The notes: generated by a model not told the origin, from the letters alone. 64,000 bases of DNA from Mugil cephalus (GCF_022458985.1 NC_061789.1:21804357-21868356), one strand, 5' to 3'; positions 39,706-52,060 are shown, counted from the first letter of the stretch. Numbers and translations: made by a program.

Positions 39706-42689
39706 CTGAATGAGCTAGTAGCAATCAGATAAATAAGCCTTAAAATTAATCTTTTGACCAACTAAAAAGCTTTTTTTGTACCTGTAATTCTCGTTGACAT
39801 ATGTTGCTGTTTCTTAAGATGGTAACTATAGGACAGCATCAGTGAACTGTCTCTTTTATAAATTGAACTAATAAATTTAACAGTGAGCGTTAGATTAAGT
39901 TTGGTATGGTTTGATTGAGGCTTTCCTTGTGCATGTGATTTGCATATTTTACTCAGGATAAACAGATCATTAAAAATGAACAAACCATTGCACACAAGAA
40001 GCAAGGAGACAAGGATGGCAGTTGTACTTTTCTCTACCCTGCACTGCAGGGCTTTGCTCTAGCACGACCACAAAAGAGAACAATTAACAACAAATCTAGT
40101 GCCTAGAGTTGCATTGTTTCCTCTCTTCCATACCTCAAGGTGAAAGCTGATGTGTAGTGCTATTAACAGAATACACTTCATCCAGATCTTCCCCTCCTGC
40201 TGACCATCTCACATATTTGAGTGTTGTTGATATGCACTACCAGTGAAACATTTGGACACACTCACTGAATTGAATGAGAAGGTACAATTACCTTCAAAAC
40301 TATGACTGACCAAAACTCCTTGCCAGAGGTAATAGTTGTAATGGTTGTACTTTGTGTAGGAAAATCCAGACTTAGATTAGTCAACATACTTAGCTATTTG
40401 CATTGACTTGTTCACCACAACAAAAATATGTCTAACTCTTGGCATAGCCTAATATTGATGTTAGCAATGAAGCTGTAGCTATCTTGTGGAATGAAACGTT
40501 TCAGTTTGAGGCGTCTTTAATGTGTTTGCGTGGCAGTACTGACTAATCTCTCTCTTTATCACAAATACAAGTGCATTGTATTATTGCCACATTAGGTGTC
40601 AATAATTATTGTGAAACAACCCTTGATATGCAAACTCAGTGGAAAGGAAAAAAGTAGATGTAAGAATAATCAGTATTGTCAAAGTTACTATGGGGTGTTA
40701 TTTAATAATTCTTGCTATTGTTCGATTTGTTCCTTATTTGTTGTTTTTTGTTGTTGTTTTATATTAGGATTTTTTAAATTTAATTTATTTATTTATTTAT
40801 TTTTTTACCTCAGATTTCAAGTCCCTACATAGAAGTGTAATTGGTCATTGTTGGTCCAAATAACATGTTAAAACTGTAACAGTGGAAAATGTTTTAATCA
40901 TGGGACTAATGCAATCCGGTCTGACTCATTTACTCTGGTCTTAAATTAGTTGTAATTACATAGATACAGACTGAAAGATACTGCAAAGATATTGATGTTT
41001 GTGCACAAAGTGCAGTTGATTTGACAATTCATTCTGTCAAAAGGGTCACTTGCAATATATTTTGTGTGTATGTGAGTGTTTGTATGATTAAGGATCCTCT
41101 GCTGCTACACTAGTCAGTAATGTTTTGCATCAACTATTGCATTAGTGTTTGTGTTACATGTTGTGTATTTGAAATTCACTTAATTAATTTTTTGAATTTA
41201 TTAAGGCTTTTTCTTGTGTTTTTCTTACAAGCATCATGTTAGAGAAGAGTAGTAACTTGCAACACTTGTGTGGCAGTTGATTTAATAGTGCTCAAGACAA
41301 TTGGCTTGTATCATGGACTTATGCTTTATAAGCATTTTACTGGACGGGTCTTTGGTGTGAGGAAAACAAAGTTAATTACCTGATTTGTTATTTTTCTTAA
41401 TGTGTTTTAATAATAAATAAAATGCAGTACTTTTTATGAAAGCAGACAATAGTTAATTGTTACTATTAATAAACTATTGCTCTGTAGATACACTCTATGT
41501 ATAATATGTGCAGTAGTAACTACGACTCCAAAAGAGATTCTCTGATGTGTCTAAGTTAATGATTTATATATTATGCTTACAGCTTACATTATTTTATATA
41601 AGACTATAATAAAATATTTCAGGAAATCATTTTAACTATTTTGTCATTTTCTAAAAAATACTGTTGAATTTGGGTCTTGTCATATACTATGGCCACACTG
41701 ACCCAATTTAATACTTTTTGCTGTCCAGGGTGGGTTTTAGAAGACAGCAGTCATTTAGATGACACAATTTCCTTTTCTGTGATCCAAAAAAAGCCATTGG
41801 GTGACCCACTTTGGCTAACCACAGTGGACACATTTTTGACCTGACACGAGTAAAACATTAGATGCATGAAAGCTGTCTAGGTGTGCTTGTCCTAGATTAA
41901 AAGGGACTAGTAAATTTGTCATCTATGCTCCCTGACTAACCCTCACTCTATCAGTGCACCTCATCAAATGTCAGCCTTCTCAGTAGCGTTTTAATCCCTG
42001 ACAACATACAGATATTATAAGGCAGATGACTGAAGAGTTACATTCTACCACTTTATCTTGGTAAGTGTAAACCCCGGGGCCTCAGCTCAATTGTTCTTTC
42101 TGTCTCTTAAATAGCAGAGGCTTCTACAGGTCTTTGTGTCCTGTGCCTTCAGACAGGCTCTTGTTCTTCCTTGGATGACTGCTCCAGACAACTGAATGGC
42201 CTCTGAAGAGTTGATTAATTTGGCCGGTTGGTTCAGGGCAAGCTGGTGCACAATCTAGGACAGCATTTTTCATCCGCACACACTTTTGAAGCAGGTACCT
42301 GCCCCAGTTCTCACACCATAACCTGCTATATAATTAATGTTGCCATCTACATCCGCAAGGCTGTACATTAACCACATACGCCCTGTCAAGCTTGGCATGA
42401 AGCTCCACTGTGCAAATGCAAGTGTGTCTCAGGCACGCCTGTTTATCAGTGTAACTACACAGGGCAATAGATGTATTCTTCTTGTACACATCATCAGTTA
42501 TCTGAGTCACTTGGAGCTGTTGTGGTGCACGGAAAGGTTGCAACAAAAAAGGTATACGTGCAACATGTCTGTTGCTCAGGAAGTTTCCTTGCTCCTGTAT
42601 AGCAACATGTTGGCTTGGATATCCCTCTGGTGGCGCATTAGTGTAAAGACTTTGTGTGATTCTAAGCAACTCTTTTTTACATTGTTGCA
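39706..42689. other. Intergenic, no gene recognised
   Basis: AT-rich. Searched by eye for sirtuin-type motifs because SIRT7 occupies this position in human; none seen. An AATAAATAAAATGC cluster near 41410 might be a distal mafg polyadenylation site. Confidence 0.4.
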
Positions 42690-42964
42690 GTGTTTCTGAA
42701 GGTCAAAACACAACTGTCAAAGATGTAAGTAAAGTGGCATTAGAAACCTCTGTAGGTCCTAGTCAATATTTGGATTCTTTCTTTCTAATTGATCTTCCTG
42801 AGCTCACAGTTATTACAGCATCTAAACCATCGACTTGTCTTCTAGACCTCATCCCGACTAAGTTGCTCAAGGAGGTTTTTCCATTAATTAATACCTCCAT
42901 ATTAAATCAGATACACTTATCTTTATTAACAGGATATGTGCCCCTGTCTTTCAAAACTGCTGTA

Positions 42965-42966
<2 letters not shown>

Positions 42967-43001
<35 letters not shown>
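42967..43001. repeat. A(35) homopolymer inside the L2 fragment
   Basis: Uninterrupted A run; length may be uncertain in assembly. Confidence 0.9.
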
Positions 43002-43002
<1 letters not shown>

Positions 43003-43286
43003 ACTCTTGACCCAGATGATTTAGCCAACTATAGGCAAATTTCCAACCTTCCTTTTATCTCTAAAGTTTTAGGAATGGTTGTTGCCAATCAGTTGGTTGA
43101 TAATTTAAACAGGGATGGTTTGTTTGAAGAGTCAGTCAGGTTTTAGAGTTCATCATAGTACAGAAATGGCTCTGGTTAAAGTTACCAATGATCTCCTCCA
43201 TATCTACCTATGCAGATGATACCCATCTATATTTATCCATGAAACCAGATGAAACTAATCTGCTGGTTAAACTCCAAGCATGCCTT

Positions 43287-43303
43287 AAAGACATAAAGGC
43301 TAT
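43287..43303. repeat. Left target-site duplication of the L1
   Basis: Sequence AAAGACATAAAGGCTAT, repeated exactly at 47303-47319. Boundaries may be off by one base because the A-tail merges with the duplicated A residues. Confidence 0.85.
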
Positions 43304-46300
43304 GGCCGGTATATTATTGTTGTTGGTATGCTGTTTCAAACTCCTGTCATTATGGTTTGTGTTTATGCCCCCAACTGGGACTGCCCTAATTTCATGTCTT
43401 CCCTATTCTCATCCATTCCGTGCCTAGATACACACCATCTCATTTTTGGAGGGGATCTTAACTTATCTATCAATCCCACGCTTGACAGATCCTGTTCAAG
43501 AAAATTAATTCAATCCAAAGCAGCTAAGTGTTTGTCTGTATTCACAGATCAAATTGGCAGTGTAGACGTGTGGCGTTTTTACCACCCAACAACAAAGGAG
43601 TTTTCATTTTATTCTCAAGTTCATCAAACATACTCTCGAATAGATTACTTTTTTCTTGATAAGATTTTACTACCCTCAGTGAAACAATGTGAATACTCAT
43701 CGATAGTTATTTCAGACCATGCCCCCCTTCTATTAGACTTGGAACTAGCCCCTAAAACCAAATGCCATTCAACCTGGAGATTAAACACTGGGCTTTTATC
43801 GTCCAACAAATTCTGTGAATTTATATCTGACAAGATTTCACGTTTTCTCGAAAACAATAAATCTGACTCTACTTCACCCTCTCTTCTGTGGGAAACCCTC
43901 AAAGCAGTAATTCGAGGAGAGATTATCTCATATAGCGCCAGGATTCGAAAGGGTGAAAAGCAAAGGCAACTTGAACTGATGGAAGCAATTCTTCAAATTG
44001 ATAGACAACACTCCACCTCAGCCAATCCTACTCTCCAGTTGGAGAGACTCAAATTACAGACCGAATTTGACCTTATTTCCACAAACAAGGCAGAGTTCCT
44101 TTTAAGGCGTACAAAGGGCACTTGTTATGAATATGGAAACAAGGCTAGCCGGTTACTAGCAAGGCAACTAAAACAGCAATCCTCTTCCCAATTCATTGCT
44201 CAAATTCATAAGAACCCCCAGACTTTAGTTACAGACCCAACCGAGATAAACGATATTTTTGCTTCATATTACTCTGATTTATATAAATCAGAAGCCCCAT
44301 CAGACACTACCTCAATGAACTGATTCTTAGATAATATAGTCTTCCCCTCAGTTGATATTAATTCCAAAAACACTCTAGAAGCCCCTCTCAGCTTGGAGGA
44401 GGTGAAAGCCAATCTTAAATTAATGCAAAGCGGCAAGGCACCAGGCCCAGACGGCTTTCCTTCCGAATTTTACAAGAAATTTTCTGACCAACTTGCTCCC
44501 TTATTATTGGACATGTTTAATGACTCCTTTGAACTTGGCACCCTTCCTTTGACTTTAACTCAGGCATCAATATCACTCATCCCCAAGAAAAATAAAGACC
44601 TCAAAGATTGCAGCAGCTGGCGACCTGTTAGTTTACTCAATAGTGACGTTAAGCTATTGGCTAAGACCCTCGCCGGCTGCCTCGACCCCTGTCTACCAGA
44701 TGTCATCTCAAAAGACCAAACTGGTTTTATAAGGGGCAGGCAATTATCCTCAAATGTACGCCGTCTGCTCAACATAATACTGTCCAAACCTGAAACACAA
44801 GACCCTGAAATGGTAATCTCTATGGATGTGGAAAAAGCTTTTGACAGAGTCGAGTGGAATTATTTATTTTCAGTTTTAAATAGGTTCGGTTTTGGCCAAA
44901 ATTTTATCTTGTGGATTAAATTGCTATACAATGCCCCAATTGCCAGTGTAAGAACTAATTCAACACAGTCCAACTTCTTTCCTTTAACACGTGGCTGCCG
45001 CCAAGGTTGTCCGCTATCACCATTGTTGTTCGCCGTTGCGATTGAACCGCTTTGTATTGCCCTTAGGAGCTCACCGCTCTTTACCGGTGTATATAGGAAC
45101 GGGACTGAGCACAGAGTATCACTTTATGCCGATGACCTTTTACTCTATGTCTCAAATCCCACTGTCTGCATGGACAGAATTCTGGACATTTTACATACTT
45201 TTGGCTCCTTTTCTGGTTATAAATTGAACATTACAAAAAGTGAATGCTTCCCTCTTAATAATACAGCAAGACAGATTCCAGCTCAAACACTACCGTTTCG
45301 CTTAGCCTTTTCTAGATTTCAATATTTAGGCATTAATATCTTGAATAGTCTCCCTTTATTACATAAAAATAACATTGTGGAACTGGTCAGAAAGGTGAAA
45401 TTGGATTTATTACGCTGGAATAACCTCCCATTGTCGCTTCTAGGTAGAATCAACTCTATCAAAATGAATGTTCTACCAAAATTTCTATTTCTTTTTCAGT
45501 GTTTACCTATTTACTTGCCCAAAGCGTTTTTCAACGAATTGGATAAAATTGTTTCACATTTCATCTGGGCGGGAAAGACTCCAAGGGCAAGGTACTCAGT
45601 TTTGCAAAGATCCAAGGAGGAGGGAGGCCTCGCTGTGCCGGATTTCAGGGCATACTATTGGGCAGCCAATATTCAAAAAGTCTATACCTGGTACAATTTC
45701 CCCAATACAGACTGGTGTCAGATGGAAGCTTACTCATGCAACCCTGTCTCTTTACCAGCTTTAATATGTTCCCCTCTAAATGCATACCCTACTAAAGTCA
45801 CTTCCAACCCGATTGTACTGTCTACTATGAAAATCCTGAAGCAGTTTAAACGGCACTTCAAAATCACCTCTCTTTCCCCACTAATGCCCTTCTGGGAAAA
45901 CTATTTATTTCCACCCGCAGCACTTGATTCAACTTTCTCTCTGTGGAAAGACAAAGGGCTGGTGAATTTTGATCAACTTTATGACAAGGACATTTTTATC
46001 TCCTTTGATAACCTCCGAACTAAGTTTACCCTTCCACAAGCTCATCTATTTAGATATTTTCAAGCCAGAGATTTTGTTCATGGTAATTTTCCCAATTTCC
46101 CCCATAAACCACCTTGCACCCTCTTTGATGTAATTCTTTCTCTCCCCACGGCTCGTGGATTTATCTCAGTTGTGGTGAAATTGATCATGTCATCACTATC
46201 ATCCCCACTGGCGACTAGACATTCATGGGAAAGGGAGCTAGGTTGTTCCATGTCAGACGAATGGTGGGTGAGGGCCCTTGACAGGGTTAACTCCACCTCA

Positions 46301-46804
46301 TCTTGTGCCGGTCTGACATTAATTCAGTTTAAGGTCCTACACAGGATACATTATTCCAAAGCTAAACTTAAAAAACTTTTTAATACAAGTGATTCATGTG
46401 ATAGATGTTCTTTGGTCCCAGCCAGTCACACGCACATGTTTTTCTCCTGTCCGAAGTTAAACTCATTCTGGTCCTCTTTCTACAATACTCTTTCAAAAGC
46501 TCTAAACAAACCAGTGCTCAGGAGTCCGTTAACCTCTATCTTTGGTGTGCCTGAAGAATTCACACACTTCACCAACAGGGAAAATAATGTTATTGCTTTC
46601 ACATCTCTGGTTGCACGCAGACGTATTTTACTCCAGTGGAAGGATAAGAATCCCCCCTCTCCTAACTCTTGGCTGAAGGATCTAATGTCATTCCTACACT
46701 TAGAAAAAATCAAATACAGTATTAGGGGGTGTGCCGATAAATTTTATAAAACTTGGAATCCCTTTCTCTCCTTAATTGATTCAATTCCCTCCTTAGATGA
46801 TTAA
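43304..46804 (+). pseudogene. L1 ORF2 (endonuclease-reverse transcriptase), truncated and interrupted by one stop
   Basis: One reading frame runs from 43304 to 46804 with a single in-frame TGA at 44321-44323; the downstream part (from 44324) stays in the same frame and is open for more than 800 codons. The endonuclease part lacks its N-terminus but keeps VYAPN, FGGDLNLSIN, SRIDYFFL and SDHAP. The reverse transcriptase has IPKKNKD, WRPVSLLNSDVK, QTGFIRGR, ISMDVEKAFDRVEW, RGCRQGCPLSPLLFAVAIEP, the catalytic SLYADDLLLYV and FQYLGINI. Near the C-terminus a Cys-His cluster (CDRC...H...FSCPKL) matches the L1 ORF2 tail. Both the 5' truncation and the stop make it non-autonomous. Confidence 0.92.
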
Positions 46805-47175
46805 AGTGGATGGTTCTGACTGAGATACACTGATGTAACTCTTTTTTTTGAGAGGGGCCAGGGGTTGTTTTGATGAGTTGATGGTTGAACTTTAAGCACA
46901 ACGTGTACAAATTGTGATAGTTAAATTTTTAAATTTGTTTTCCAAGCATTTTGGATCCCTCCTCTAAATGTCCCTTTTTGTTATTTATATCATTGTTATT
47001 ATTATTATTATTTTTTTTAATTATTATTATTATTATTTTTGTTGTTGTTGTTGTTTGTTGGTTTGGTAATTGTTCACCCCTCCTGTTTCTCTTTGAGGAG
47101 GAGAGAGTCGTGTTTGCTCATTGTCAGCATTACTCATTGCATTTTGCTCATGGTTTGTGAATGTAACTCTCTTAT

Positions 47176-47208
47176 TTGTGTGTGTGTGTGGGGGGGGGGG
47201 GGGGGGGT
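47176..47208. repeat. (GT)n/(G)n run in the L1 3' UTR
   Basis: A short GT array followed by about 18 G residues. Confidence 0.9.
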
Positions 47209-47302
47209 TCTGAAAGGGGGAAAAATGGGTGAAATGTATCCTCACTAAAGGAAATGTGTTGTATTTTGATAATCCAATAAAAAATATATATGAAAAAAAA
47301 AA

Positions 47303-47319
47303 AAAGACATAAAGGCTAT
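47303..47319. repeat. Right target-site duplication of the L1
   Basis: Exact copy of the 17 bp at 43287-43303, directly after the A-rich tail of the L1. Confidence 0.85.
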
Positions 47320-47515
47320 CAGGCTCCTCTCCTGTGGACCAGCTCCCAGTTTGGGTTCGGGAGGCAGACACCGTCTCTACGTTTAAGGTCAGGTTTAGGA
47401 CCTTTCTTTTTGACAAAGGTTATAGTTAGGGCTGGCTTAACCATCCCTTAGTTATGCCGCTATAAGCCTAGGCTGCAGGGGGACGATGCACTGAGGACAT
47501 GTCCTCTCCCCTTTC
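47303..47515 (+). mobile_element. L2 LINE 3' part, downstream of the L1 insertion
   Basis: After the second copy of the target-site duplication, the L2 resumes with sequence equivalent to the ORF2 C-terminal block that reads LLWNQL..WVREADTVSTFK in intact copies (compare the minus-strand copy at 58258-58830). It then runs into 3' UTR-like sequence. The frame is broken. It stops where a 68-bp palindrome begins. Confidence 0.7.
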
Positions 47516-47583
47516 GGTAACACTTTCTATGAAGGTTGTATTTATAATGCATTATAAATACAACCTTCATAGAAAGTGTTACC
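47516..47583. repeat. 68-bp perfect palindrome (short MITE-like element)
   Basis: The 34-bp left arm starting GGTAACACTTTCTATGAAGG is followed with no spacer by its exact reverse complement, centred on GC at 47549-47550. The GGTAACACTTT end resembles the termini of fish MITEs (from memory). It lies at the junction between L2 3' sequence and an R2-like LINE fragment. Confidence 0.85.
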
Positions 47584-47629
47584 ATCCATTCATATAGAGC
47601 AGATGGCTGTTTGTTGCTCCACTGGAATG

Positions 47630-48660
47630 AATTGGTACCCATAGCCACTCTTTGTGATGATCTGACTGAGGGAGTTCAGGTCTATGCAAAACAGCAATGG
47701 TGATAGCACATCTCTTTGGTATCCAGTATACTGCACTTGATGTTGATTTGGGCAATCGGCTTTGAGTTGATTTGGGTAATTGGCTTTGAGCTGGCCTCTA
47801 GGGTTGTCTTCTACATTTCTATTAAGTTCTGGATGAAGGCCCTTAGGTTCCTGTTGATATTATACGGTTCCAGTGTCCATGTGTGGCATTGAATCGTGGG
47901 CTTTCAAGTGAAGGGAGACTGCTTTATAGACCAGTAGCTAGTGCTTGGCTCCTCAGGTGTTACTGCCAATTCCCTTCTAAGCCCTTCTTGTGTATTGAGA
48001 AACACGCTTATTTATCTTAGCCACAATGATGCCTGACAGGGCCTTCCATGTTGTGCAGAGACAGGTTATTGGCCGATAGTTGGATGGGTCTCTTCTGCGT
48101 GTCCTTCAGGATTAGGACTGTCTTGCCCTGGGTTAGCCACACTGGGTGGGTCTTATCCCTCAGATGCTGGTTCATCCATGCTGCTAGGTGCTCATGGAGT
48201 GCAGTTAGCTTCTTCAGCCAGTACGTATGGACCATATCGCTGCCCGGTGCTGTCCAGCTCTTCATCTTTGACACTCTTTGTTGGATGTCTGCCACTGAGA
48301 TGGTTACTGGTTCTTGTTCTGGGACGTTGCTGTGGTCAGTTCTTATATGTTCTTCCAGTATTCTTCCACCTCAGCTCTTGGTGGGTCTGACTTGTTATTT
48401 CCCTGCCACTGAGAGTTCAGTGGAGAACATCTTGGTCTTATTCTTCTGGCCTCTGCCTCCTTGGTGTATCTTTTCAGCAATGTGGCCAGCACTATTAGTC
48501 TCTGTTTGGCAGTTTCCAGTGCTTCTGGTATGGAGACCTGTTGTACTTCTTGGGTACCCCATCATGTTGCCTATCTGCAGCTCTGCTAGCTGACTAACTT
48601 CTCTCTGTGTTTCCTTTATCTTGGCCTCTAAACGTATCTTCCATGGTGAGTACTGCCTGT
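47630..48660 (-). mobile_element. LINE reverse-transcriptase fragment (R2-like)
   Basis: The minus strand encodes DIQQRVSKMKSWTAPGSDMV, YWLKKLTALHEHLAAWMNQH and WLTQGKTVLILKD (48295-48017). Further downstream on the same strand (about 47700-47630) there is sequence equivalent to LLFCIDLNSLSQIITKSGYG. These are reverse-transcriptase blocks of site-specific-type (R2-like) LINEs as annotated in many fish and invertebrates. The intermediate region is deleted or frameshifted. The long plus-strand ORF at 48048-48593 is only its antisense shadow. Clade assignment is tentative. Confidence 0.6.
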
Positions 48661-48779
48661 AACTTTTGGGAAGCGGAGTTTGACTGGGAGATTATTCCAT
48701 TACGTTATATTAGTATTTCGACATCTGCGGTCAGATTCTCTCATGTTAGCATTTGTCTGTTAGCTCACTAATTCAGACT

Positions 48780-49015
48780 ACTGTCCATTGGTAATAGTAA
48801 ATGGTCATGCTTTATATAGTGCTTTTCTACCTATTGGTACTGAAAGCACTTTACAGTCACAGACGCATCTACCCACACAAACACACACATTCTCACACAC
48901 CAGTGTCAGTCACTGGGAGCAACTGGAGGTTCCATGTCTTGCTCAAGGATACTCTGACATGTGGTACATTCTGGGGATCGAGCCACTAACCGCTCTACCT
49001 ATTGAGCCACAGTCA
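48780..49015. repeat. Dispersed teleost repeat (SINE/MITE-like)
   Basis: Contains the common fish motif for 'ATATAGTGCTTTTCTACC' and, further on, GGGAGCAACTGGAGG with CTTGCTCAAGG. This is the reverse complement of the motif seen at 20105-20160 and, more diverged, at 27320-27375. Coding capacity not seen. Confidence 0.55.
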
Positions 49016-49039
49016 CCCCCACTGTCACCCACAAGCACC

Positions 49040-50056
49040 AAATCATCATCACAGTCATGCACTTGCTGCAGATTTGTCGGCTGCACATCTATGATGCAAA
49101 TCTCCCGTTTCACCACATCCCAAAGGTGCTCCATTGGATTGAGATCTGGTGACTGTGGAGGCCAGTGGAGTACAGTGAACTCATTATCATGTTCAAGAAA
49201 CTAGCTTGAGATGATATGATCTTTGTGACATGTCGCATCTGCTGGAAGTAGCCATCAGAAGATGGGTACACTATGGTAATAAAGGGATGGACATGGTCAG
49301 CAACAAAGTGTGGCAAGAAAATATCACCCACACCATTATACCACCACCACCAGCCTGAACCATTGATACAAGGCAGGATGCATCCATACTTTCATGTTGT
49401 TTACACTAAATTCTGACCCTGCCATGCGAATGTTGCAGTTGAAATCGAGACTCGTCAGACCAGGCAAATTTTTCCAATCTTCTACTGTCCAATTTTGTCG
49501 AGCCTGTGTGAACTATAGCCTCAGTTTCCTGTTCTTAGCTGACAGGAGTGGCACACGGTGTGGTCTTCTGGTGCTGTAGCCCATCTTCTTCAAAGTTCAA
49601 TGTGTTGTGCATTCAGAGGTGGTATTCTGCATTCCTTGGCTATAACGAATGATTATTTGATTTAATGTTGCCTTTCTATCATCTCGAACCAGTTTGCTCA
49701 TTCTCCTCTGACCTCTCACATCGACAAGGCATTTTTGTCCACACAACTGGATATTTTCTCTTTTTCGGACCATTCTCTGCAAACCCTAGAGATGGTTGTG
49801 AATGAAAATCCCAGTAGATCAGCAGTTTCTGAAGTACTCAGACCAGCCCGTCTTGTACCAACAACTATACCATGTTCAAAGTCATTTAAATCCTCTTTCT
49901 TCCCCATTCTGATGGTCCGTTTGAACTTCAGCAAGTTGTCTTGATCACCCTTACATGCCTAAATGCACCGAATTGCAGCTATGTAATTGGCTGATTAGGT
50001 ATTTGTGTTAACAAACAATTGAACAGGTGTACCGAATAAAGTGGCAAGTGAGTGTA
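49040..50056 (-). mobile_element. Tc1-like DNA transposon remnant (family A)
   Basis: On the minus strand the right end reads TACACTCACTTGCCACTTTA and is followed by a transposase start (49934 downward): MGKKEDLNDFEHGIVVGTRR, AGLSTSETADLLGFSFTTIS, then RGQRRMSKLVRDDRKATLNQ (49700-49600), a bipartite Tc1-type DNA-binding domain. Later blocks are frame-broken and the other terminus is lost. Related internal fragments occur at 23303-23555. Confidence 0.75.
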
Positions 50057-50169
50057 TGTCTGTATTTAATGCAAAACATCAAGCAACAGAGGGTATGCAG
50101 TGATGTCACTGCCTCCCCCCACCCCCCCGAGTGACAAAACACAGTGAAATGTATCAGTAAATACAGCGA

Positions 50170-50985
50170 GGCCAAGAGAAATGTGGATTATCCGATCAAA
50201 TGGACTCTACGATGATCCATACGAACTACTACGGATTTGGAAAAGAGGACTAGCCTCAGCTTCAGTTCAATTAATAAAATGCAAAGCTACCTCCTTTACA
50301 AGAGAAAAATATAAGTCACATCAATATTACCAGCATCAGTCCTACACAGTACACTTGCCCAAAGTCAGGGATTTTGTAGGATTGTAAATGCAGTAGTCAA
50401 CCAAAGAAACAGATGAAAATCACATCAAGATTATTTCAGTTTGACATTGGAAGATGTCCAGCTGTACCCTCGGCTCAAAACTGGCAGAAACCAGTGGGAC
50501 ACAGGTACAGTTATCTGCTGTCTGTCTAGAAATGATCTTCATGGAAGAGTTACAGCCAAAAATCCAAACCTCTGACATGGAAATAAGGCCAAGACTCAAC
50601 TATGCATGAAAACATAGGAACTGGGGTGTAGAAAAATGGTAGCAGGTGCTCTGGACTGATGAGTCAAAATTTGAAATATTTGGCTGTAGCCAAAGCCAAG
50701 ACAGTTAGCCAAAGGGCTGGAGAGTGGTACAATAATGAGCATCTGCAGGCAACAGTGAACCTACCAGCTGAGTTCCTCCAAAAACTGTGTGCAAATGTAC
50801 ATAGAAGGATTGATGCTGTTTTGAAGGCAGCTCATAGCAAATATTGATTTGACTTAAATTTCTCTTCTGTTCATTGAATTTTGTTAATTGATGAAAATAA
50901 ACTATGAACACTTCCATTTTTGAAAGCAGTTTACAGCATTTTTACACACCTTCCTAAAACTTTTGCACAATACTGTGAGTGTGTG
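50170..50985 (+). mobile_element. Tc1-like DNA transposon remnant (family B), internally deleted
   Basis: Plus-strand pieces include the catalytic-domain start (WTDE-like block near 50655: GLMSQNLKYL) and the C-terminal block NLPAEFLQKLCANVHRRID (about 50758-50815), followed by VLKAAHSKY and a stop. The middle of the transposase is missing. Near 50945-50980 there is a terminus-like sequence CCTAAAACTTTTGCACAATA. Confidence 0.6.
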
Positions 50986-51284
50986 TGCATACACACAAAA
51001 CACAATAGCTTGTGATGAGCTGGGGTTATATCCCCACCAAAAACGCCATTGTGAAATATTACATTAAGAATCACTCTTAAGTTTTCAAGTGCAACTTCTT
51101 TTAGTTCAGTCACAGACGAAATACTAAACAAATACTAAAACAGCCATTAAAAATTTAAAATTGATTGGTTCCATGAAAGTACACGAGAAATTTTGAGTAT
51201 TGGGTCATTTTGGTAGCAGTGATCCATTAATGAAGGCCGTTCTTTTTTTGAATAAAACCACTAGACTTGTAAGTTCTTTAGAGA

Positions 51285-52060
51285 CAAAAATGGCTAAAAC
51301 AAGGAACCTAACACAGGAAACACACCTGAAAATACAGATTCTCAGCCAGGAAGGGTACCGCTGCCACCAGATCACCAGGAAGTGCAGATGCAGTGCTTGA
51401 GCAGCTGGATCTACTCTGCAGGAATACAGACAAACCAACAGCTTGGAAGACAATCCGAGATCTGGGCATCCAAGGGTTTCTTCAGCATGAAATGGCCGCA
51501 TCCTGATCTACATATGTAAAGAAAACCACCGAATGACATCACAGGAGCTCCAACAGCAGTGGTCAAACCAAAATGGTGTCCAGTGTTCCATCTACACTGT
51601 ACGTGGTCAAATATTAGATTATGGCTTAAGGCCCTACAAGGTTATCAAGGAGTCCCTGATCAATGAGAGACAGAGGTTAGCTTAGCTACGCTGGGCCCAA
51701 GCACGCAAGCACTGGACTGGAAGAAGATTCTGTCATCAAATGAGTCCAGTTTCTAGCTTTATCTTCCTCCTGCTAATGTGAGCATACACAGAAGGCCAGG
51801 CGAAGCATTATTTCCAGCAAGTACAATACTTACTGTCAGGCATGGTGGAGGCAGTATCATGGTTTGGAGATGCATGAGTGCTGCTGGTGTTGTTCCTCTC
51901 ACTGCCTGTGATGACACACTGAACTCTGCCAAACATTGTGCTATTCTCCAAACCCACATGCTCCCTTCGCTGAATGCACTGTTCTGTCGAAGCTGAAACT
52001 GGATGTTTCAGCAAAATAATGCCCCTTGCCAAGCATCCAGAGTCAGTAGGAGCAACACTT
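51285..52060 (+). mobile_element. Tc1-like DNA transposon remnant (family C)
   Basis: Opens with MAKTRNLTQETHLKIQILSQ (51290), a Tc1-type helix-turn-helix N-terminus. It continues frame-shifted through a GGGSIMVWRCMSAAGVVPL block (51850-51900), the conserved catalytic-domain strand, and a FQQNNAPCQAS-like block near 52020. Multiple stops; neither terminus is recognised. Confidence 0.7.

Larger units (their letters stand above)
42690..43303 (+). mobile_element. L2 LINE ORF2 fragment, 5' side of the L1 insertion
   Basis: Plus-strand translation gives L2-type reverse transcriptase blocks: SKPSTCLLDLIPTKLLKEVF, LLTGYVPLSFKTAVIK, DDLANYRQISNLPFISKVLG and VVANQLVDNL, then a short FR..HH region and ALVKVTNDLL. 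The text then jumps to STYADDTHLYLSMKPDETN, so roughly 100 codons of palm domain between these blocks are deleted. A run of about 34 A residues (42967-43001) replaces part of the frame. It continues at 47320 beyond the L1. Confidence 0.8.
43304..47302 (+). mobile_element. 5'-truncated L1-clade LINE inserted by target-primed reverse transcription
   Basis: A 4-kb element starts abruptly inside the endonuclease domain and ends in an A-rich tail. It is bracketed by the 17-bp direct repeat AAAGACATAAAGGCTAT (about 43287-43303 and 47303-47319). Such a 5' truncation, A-tail and target-site duplication are the marks of L1 retrotransposition. The empty-site sequence on both sides is an L2 LINE, so the L1 landed in an older repeat. 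The 3' UTR (46805-47302) holds TTA and GT/G-run microsatellites. There are almost no disabling changes in the ORF, suggesting a young insertion. Confidence 0.9.

Noticed and set aside
42610-42630. CTCF-like motif CTCTGGTGGCGC
   Set aside because: Several mismatches to the core outside the GGTGGCGC part; too weak to list.
42334-42699. Overlapping ORFs on both strands of about 110-120 codons
   Set aside because: No recognisable domain, composition like surrounding non-coding DNA, no splice context.
48048-48593. 181-codon plus-strand ORF
   Set aside because: Antisense of the R2-like reverse-transcriptase fragment; low-complexity hydrophobic text with no motif.
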